Source of the DNA: an uncultured Oscillospiraceae bacterium
Lineage (GTDB): Bacteria > Bacillota > Clostridia > Oscillospirales > Ruminococcaceae
Reading direction: 5' to 3'
Assembly (NCBI GenBank): GCA_949743955.1
Contig: CATJVQ010000023.1
Span: 45,699-109,698, forward strand
Length of the DNA: 64,000 nucleotides
A program made the position numbers and the translations under genes. A model generated the notes under the pieces. That model searched no databases. It was not told where the DNA came from and saw only the letters and a list, made by a program, of their open reading frames with translations. Shown piece by piece: positions 61,183 to 64,000 of this stretch (position 1 is its first letter; every line of letters begins with the position of its first letter).

Positions 61183-62700
61183 ATGTCTGAAAATCAGGTG
61201 ACGGAAAACGGGGCGTCCTCTGCGGAGAACGAGGTGCAGGAGGCTAGCCGGATCCTGCTTGTAAGGCGGGAGAAGCTGCAGGATCTGAGGAACGCGGGCA
61301 AAGATCCGTATCAGGAGACAAAATTTCCGGTCAGTGCGTATGCGCAGGATATACAGGATCGGTTTGAAGAATACGAAGGGCATGAGGTGTTTCTGGCCGG
61401 CCGGCTCATGGCGTGGCGCGACATGGGGAAGGCAAACTTCTTCGATCTGCGCGATGCAAGCGGCCGCATTCAGCTCTATGTGAAGATGGATGTCGTGGGC
61501 GAAGTGACCTTTGCCGGGATGAAAAACTGGGACATCGGCGATATCATCGGTGTGAGCGGAGAGGTATTCCGCACTAGGCGCGGAGAAATCTCTGTGAAGG
61601 TGCAGGCGATGAAGCTGCTCTCCAAGTCGCTCCTGCCGCTGCCGGAAAAGTTCCACGGCTTAAAGGATGTGGAGCTGCGCTACCGCCAGCGGTATGTGGA
61701 TCTCATCATGAATCCGCAGGTGAAGGACGTTTTCGTCAAGCGGACAAAGATTATCCGTGCCATCCGCAATTATCTTGATGAGCGCGGCTTCCTCGAGGTG
61801 GAGACTCCGGTCCTGCATACACAGGCGGGCGGGGCGGCGGCGCGCCCGTTCGTCACCCACCACAATGCCCATGATATGGACATGTATTTGCGCATTGCGC
61901 TCGAATTGCATCTGAAGCGCCTGATTGTCGGCGGTTTCGATAAGGTGTATGAAATCGGGCGTGTATTCCGCAACGAGGGGATCTCCATCAAGCATAATCC
62001 TGAGTTTACGCTGCTCGAGCTGTATCAGGCGTATACTGATTTTGAGGGGATTATGGATCTGACCGAGGGGATGATCCGCTTTGCCGCGCTCGAGACACTC
62101 GGGACGGGCATCATCCCCTATGGGGATGTGACCATCAATCTGGAGAAGCCGTTTGCGCGCATCAGCATGAAGGAAGCGGTGCAGCAGTATGCGGGCGTGG
62201 ATTTCGACGAAATTTCTTCGCTTGACGAGGCGCGTGCCAAGGCGAAGGAACATCATATCGAATTTGAGGAACGCCATGGCGTGGGGGATATCCTCAACCT
62301 GTTCTTTGAGACCTATTGTGAGGAGAAGTTCATCCAGCCGACGTTCGTGACCGGGCATCCGGTGGATATTTCGCCGCTGGCCAAGCGTTTTCCGCAGACC
62401 CCGAACTACACGCAGCGGTTTGAACTGTTTATCCTGGGCCGCGAGCACGCGAACGCGTTCTCCGAGCTCAATGATCCGATTGATCAGCGCGAACGTTTTG
62501 AGCATCAGGCGGCGCTCAAGGCAGCGGGCGACGATGAAGCCTGCGGTGTAGATGAGGATTTCCTCAACGCGTTAAGCTATGGTATGCCTCCCACGGGCGG
62601 GCTCGGTATCGGAATTGATCGTCTGGTCATGCTGCTGACGAACAGCCCGTCCATCCGTGATGTGCTCCTGTTCCCGACGATGAAACCGCTGGACAAATAG
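61183..62700 (+). CDS. lysS: Lysyl-tRNA synthetase, class II
   Basis: This 505-aa protein has an N-terminal OB-fold anticodon-binding domain ([34 protein letters not shown]). The class II motifs are [21 protein letters not shown] (motif 1), [33 protein letters not shown] (motif 2) and [26 protein letters not shown] (motif 3). I start at ATG 61183 (MSENQVTE) after AGGAAGAGG; the track's ATG 61114 runs into copy B. The 3' flank is the entry point of the mobile region. Confidence 0.97.
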   Translation: MSENQVTENGASSAENEVQEASRILLVRREKLQDLRNAGKDPYQETKFPVSAYAQDIQDRFEEYEGHEVFLAGRLMAWRDMGKANFFDLRDASGRIQLYVKMDVVGEVTFAGMKNWDIGDIIGVSGEVFRTRRGEISVKVQAMKLLSKSLLPLPEKFHGLKDVELRYRQRYVDLIMNPQVKDVFVKRTKIIRAIRNYLDERGFLEVETPVLHTQAGGAAARPFVTHHNAHDMDMYLRIALELHLKRLIVGGFDKVYEIGRVFRNEGISIKHNPEFTLLELYQAYTDFEGIMDLTEGMIRFAALETLGTGIIPYGDVTINLEKPFARISMKEAVQQYAGVDFDEISSLDEARAKAKEHHIEFEERHGVGDILNLFFETYCEEKFIQPTFVTGHPVDISPLAKRFPQTPNYTQRFELFILGREHANAFSELNDPIDQRERFEHQAALKAAGDDEACGVDEDFLNALSYGMPPTGGLGIGIDRLVMLLTNSPSIRDVLLFPTMKPLDK

Positions 62701-62739
62701 AACTCAGGAATCATGCGGGTTTGTGGCGGTTCAAATCTG

Positions 62740-62765
62740 TGTTGACAACAAATTGACAACAATTT
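62740..62765. repeat. TTGACAACAA direct repeat at the element boundary
   Basis: TTGACAACAAATTGACAACAATTTT contains TTGACAACAA twice, 12 bp apart. It lies 40 bp after lysS, before element-like genes. Similar sequence is often seen beside tyrosine-recombinase sites of clostridial elements, so this may be part of an attachment site. Only one edge is visible. Confidence 0.45.
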
Positions 62766-62840
62766 TTCGCAGAAATACGAAGAATTGCGGTGCAGAATGA
62801 ATAGTTGAAGGTGAGCCGCACAATATGGCGCTTACACTTA

Positions 62841-62887
62841 GGAGAACACTTTTTGAAAGAAATTTCGGAAAGTGTTCTCCTTTTTTG
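62841..62887 (+). terminator. Terminator left of the mobile-element genes
   Basis: GGAGAACACTTT and AAAGTGTTCTCC form a 12-bp stem, followed by TTTTTT. It may end lysS or a gene of the element. Confidence 0.88.
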
Positions 62888-62939
62888 TCAGGCATCATCT
62901 TCCGTCAACGCACAACCAAACGAAAGGAAGTGGATTTTT

Positions 62940-63211
62940 ATGAATGAACGCAAAGAAAAATTTCCGGAGATCTACTAAGGGGAAACGAAGCTCGGGAAAA
63001 TGCGAAAAAGCTCCGCAGGCAATTTCTTCGCTATAAGGATGCGGAAATTGTCTACGGAATCGCTCACAAAAAACTATTGGAACTCGCAGGCAAAGCAGGA
63101 GCTATCTATCGTATGGACAGCACAGTTTTGATCAACCAGGATATTTTCGATGAATACCTGGAGCAGATCCATAAGCCCAGCACTTTGACCAAACAGGAGG
63201 ATGAGCAATGA
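62940..63211 (+). pseudogene. Excisionase-like small gene, probably frameshifted
   Basis: A readable frame runs to the stop at 63209-63211: DLLRGNEARENAKKLRRQFLRYKDAEIVYGIAHKKLLELAGKAGAIYRMDSTVLINQDIFDEYLEQIHKPSTLTKQEDEQ. It resembles the next small HTH protein (YKDAEIVYGIAHKKLLELAGKAGAIYRM against YQQGADYYGLGLKVFTRLSHEAGAVYKI). It has no ATG in frame. The nearest start with a ribosome site, ATG 62940 after AAAGGAAG, reads MNERKEKFPEIY then stops in another frame, so a frameshift near 62965 is likely. The stop overlaps the next ATG. Confidence 0.6.
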
Positions 63212-63462
63212 GCGGGCACCTTTGGACGTTCTCCCATATGCTGGACGACATAGACCTTGAGATGGCGCAGCATGATTTTATTACTTATCAACAAGGTGCG
63301 GATTACTATGGGCTTGGTCTTAAGGTGTTTACACGCTTATCACATGAAGCTGGAGCAGTCTACAAAATCGGAAGAATGGTCCGTGTCCGTCGTGATTTGT
63401 TTGAGAACTATCTGAGACTGCTGAAAAATCAAAGTGAAAATGCTGCGGTGAATCACGAATAG
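63208..63462 (+). CDS. Excisionase/DUF6462-like helix-turn-helix protein
   Basis: This 84-aa protein, with QHDFITYQQGADYYGLGLKVFTRLSHEAGAVYKIGRMVRVRRDLFENYLRLL, has the pattern of small MerR-like excisionase proteins of integrative elements (HTH followed by a wing). It overlaps the stop of the upstream relative by ATGA, so the two were coupled. Likely partner of an integrase outside the window. Confidence 0.72.
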   Translation: MSGHLWTFSHMLDDIDLEMAQHDFITYQQGADYYGLGLKVFTRLSHEAGAVYKIGRMVRVRRDLFENYLRLLKNQSENAAVNHE

Positions 63463-63496
63463 ATTGACCACCGCTATGAATTGAAAAATATTCTTT

Positions 63497-63527
63497 GAGC
63501 GCTTCCTGGAGGGGGCGCTCTTTTTTT
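63497..63527 (+). terminator. Terminator in the mobile region
   Basis: GAGCGCTTCC-TGGA-GGGGGCGCTC is followed by seven T. Confidence 0.88.
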
Positions 63528-63542
63528 GTTTGGAGGGATACT

Positions 63543-64000
63543 ATGGCATATACCTTGGAAATCAAGCAAATCGTGGATTACTCACGGGTGCGGATCCACC
63601 GGGAGGTGATCCAAAAGCTGCTGGCGGATGAGTCCTTATCCAGGCGGGGAGATTGCCGCCTGTTCTCTTTTATGGTCCTCTGCTCCTATGCCAATTTTCG
63701 ATCTTCAAGGCTCCGAATTGATGGCGTTACCCACCTCATCGGCCCTGGGGAATGGATCTGCAGCCTGCGGGAGATGGTCGGCTGGTTTGGATGCAGCCGA
63801 CTGTACCAGGCAACCGCAATTTTAGAGGAGCTTGCCGAGGCAGGCTTTCTCAGCTTTCGGATACTCCCCGGAACCAAACTGATCTATTATCAGATTTTGA
63901 ACTGGGGAGCCTTCAATACCGTGCTTGAATACGAATGCCGCTGTCAAAAGGACTGCGGCTTTTTCTTTTTCCCCATCAGCTTTGGAAAAAGGCTGATGGA
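63543..64000 (+). CDS. Mobile-element protein, 3' end cut by the window
   Basis: An ORF open at the edge and missing from the track: MAYTLEIKQIVDYSRVRIHREVIQKLLADESLSRRGDCRLFSFMVLCSYANFRSSRLRIDGVTHLIGPGEWICSLREMVGWFGCSRLYQATAILEELAEAGFLSF. The second half looks like a winged helix (WICSLREMVGWFGCSRLYQATAILEELAEAGFLSFRI), as in replication-initiator or regulatory proteins of clostridial integrative elements. TGGAGGG before ATG 63543. At least 152 codons are visible. The role is not identified. Confidence 0.7.
   Translation, partial: MAYTLEIKQIVDYSRVRIHREVIQKLLADESLSRRGDCRLFSFMVLCSYANFRSSRLRIDGVTHLIGPGEWICSLREMVGWFGCSRLYQATAILEELAEAGFLSFRILPGTKLIYYQILNWGAFNTVLEYECRCQKDCGFFFFPISFGKRLM

Noticed and set aside
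1-64000. tRNA or rRNA genes
   Set aside because: No GTTCRANNC-containing cloverleaf or rRNA sequence was recognised by eye; a covariance-model scan would be decisive.

Overview
The window looks like a chromosomal contig from an anaerobic, spore-forming, fairly high-GC member of the Clostridia. The evidence is the sporulation genes spoIIR and a SpmB-like gene, a T-box in front of alaS, TPP riboswitches with intrinsic terminators, strong AGGAGG ribosome sites with many TTG/GTG starts, flagellin, two ferredoxin-like Fe-S or radical-SAM enzymes, and a tyrosine-recombinase type mobile element at the right edge. I do not assign a genus.

Layout. 1-7.7 kb: 3'-truncated alaS with its T-box leader and promoter, spoIIR, a divergent two-component system, a MATE exporter and spmB. 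7.7-12.7 kb: a cell-wall and translation operon (ddl, murI, DUF1934, argS), then a shrunken methionine-synthase-like protein. 12.7-18.2 kb: riboswitch-controlled thiT, mrp, prmA-rsmE, a PilN-like membrane protein, a HAD phosphatase and thiN. 18.2-19.9 kb: an AT-richer patch of acquired genes (DUF3788, a broken HD protein, a GyrI-like protein). 20-28 kb: minus-strand genes uraA, an amine-dehydrogenase-like enzyme, an anion permease, an HD protein, a MerR remnant, prmC-DUF1385 and a solute-binding lipoprotein. 28-35.4 kb: a PhnP-like hydrolase, then a CdaR/PucR-type regulator, ftsE-ftsX and two tandem M23 coiled-coil hydrolases, then tyrA. 35.4-41 kb: a second MATE, an Fe-S aldo/keto reductase, DAHP synthase, an SPL-family radical SAM protein, a CYTH protein and an NTF2-like protein. 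41-46.8 kb: a TetR-controlled unit of an RND/MMPL transporter, an 849-aa exported coiled-coil protein and a 54-aa protein. 47-54.9 kb: a coiled-coil protein of unknown role, lon-engB-lysA, an orphan TPP riboswitch in front of a wrecked thiD, flagellin and a divergent FliS-like gene. 54.8-59.4 kb: a rhamnose operon (rhaB-rhaA-rhaD) with a divergent DeoR regulator and three operator iterons. 59.5-62.7 kb: a hypothetical protein, greA and lysS. 62.7-64 kb: the edge of an integrated element.

How it fits together. Thiamine handling appears to be salvage only: ThiT and ThiN are intact, while the riboswitch-controlled thiD survives only as a C-terminal fragment. FtsEX and its two PcsB/EnvC-like hydrolases form a peptidoglycan-remodelling module. 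The TetR unit, with the same TTGAC/GTCAA half-sites in front of both the regulator and the transporter, is the best candidate here for a poorly described envelope system. Two related palindromic MITE-like elements and a third unrelated one lie in intergenic regions.

In several genes the ORF-track start is too long. I moved starts to codons with a ribosome site or to the family's normal N-terminus, and say so in each case. Three genes missing from the track as intact ORFs were added: alaS, an edge ORF at the right end, and pseudogenes with frameshifts.
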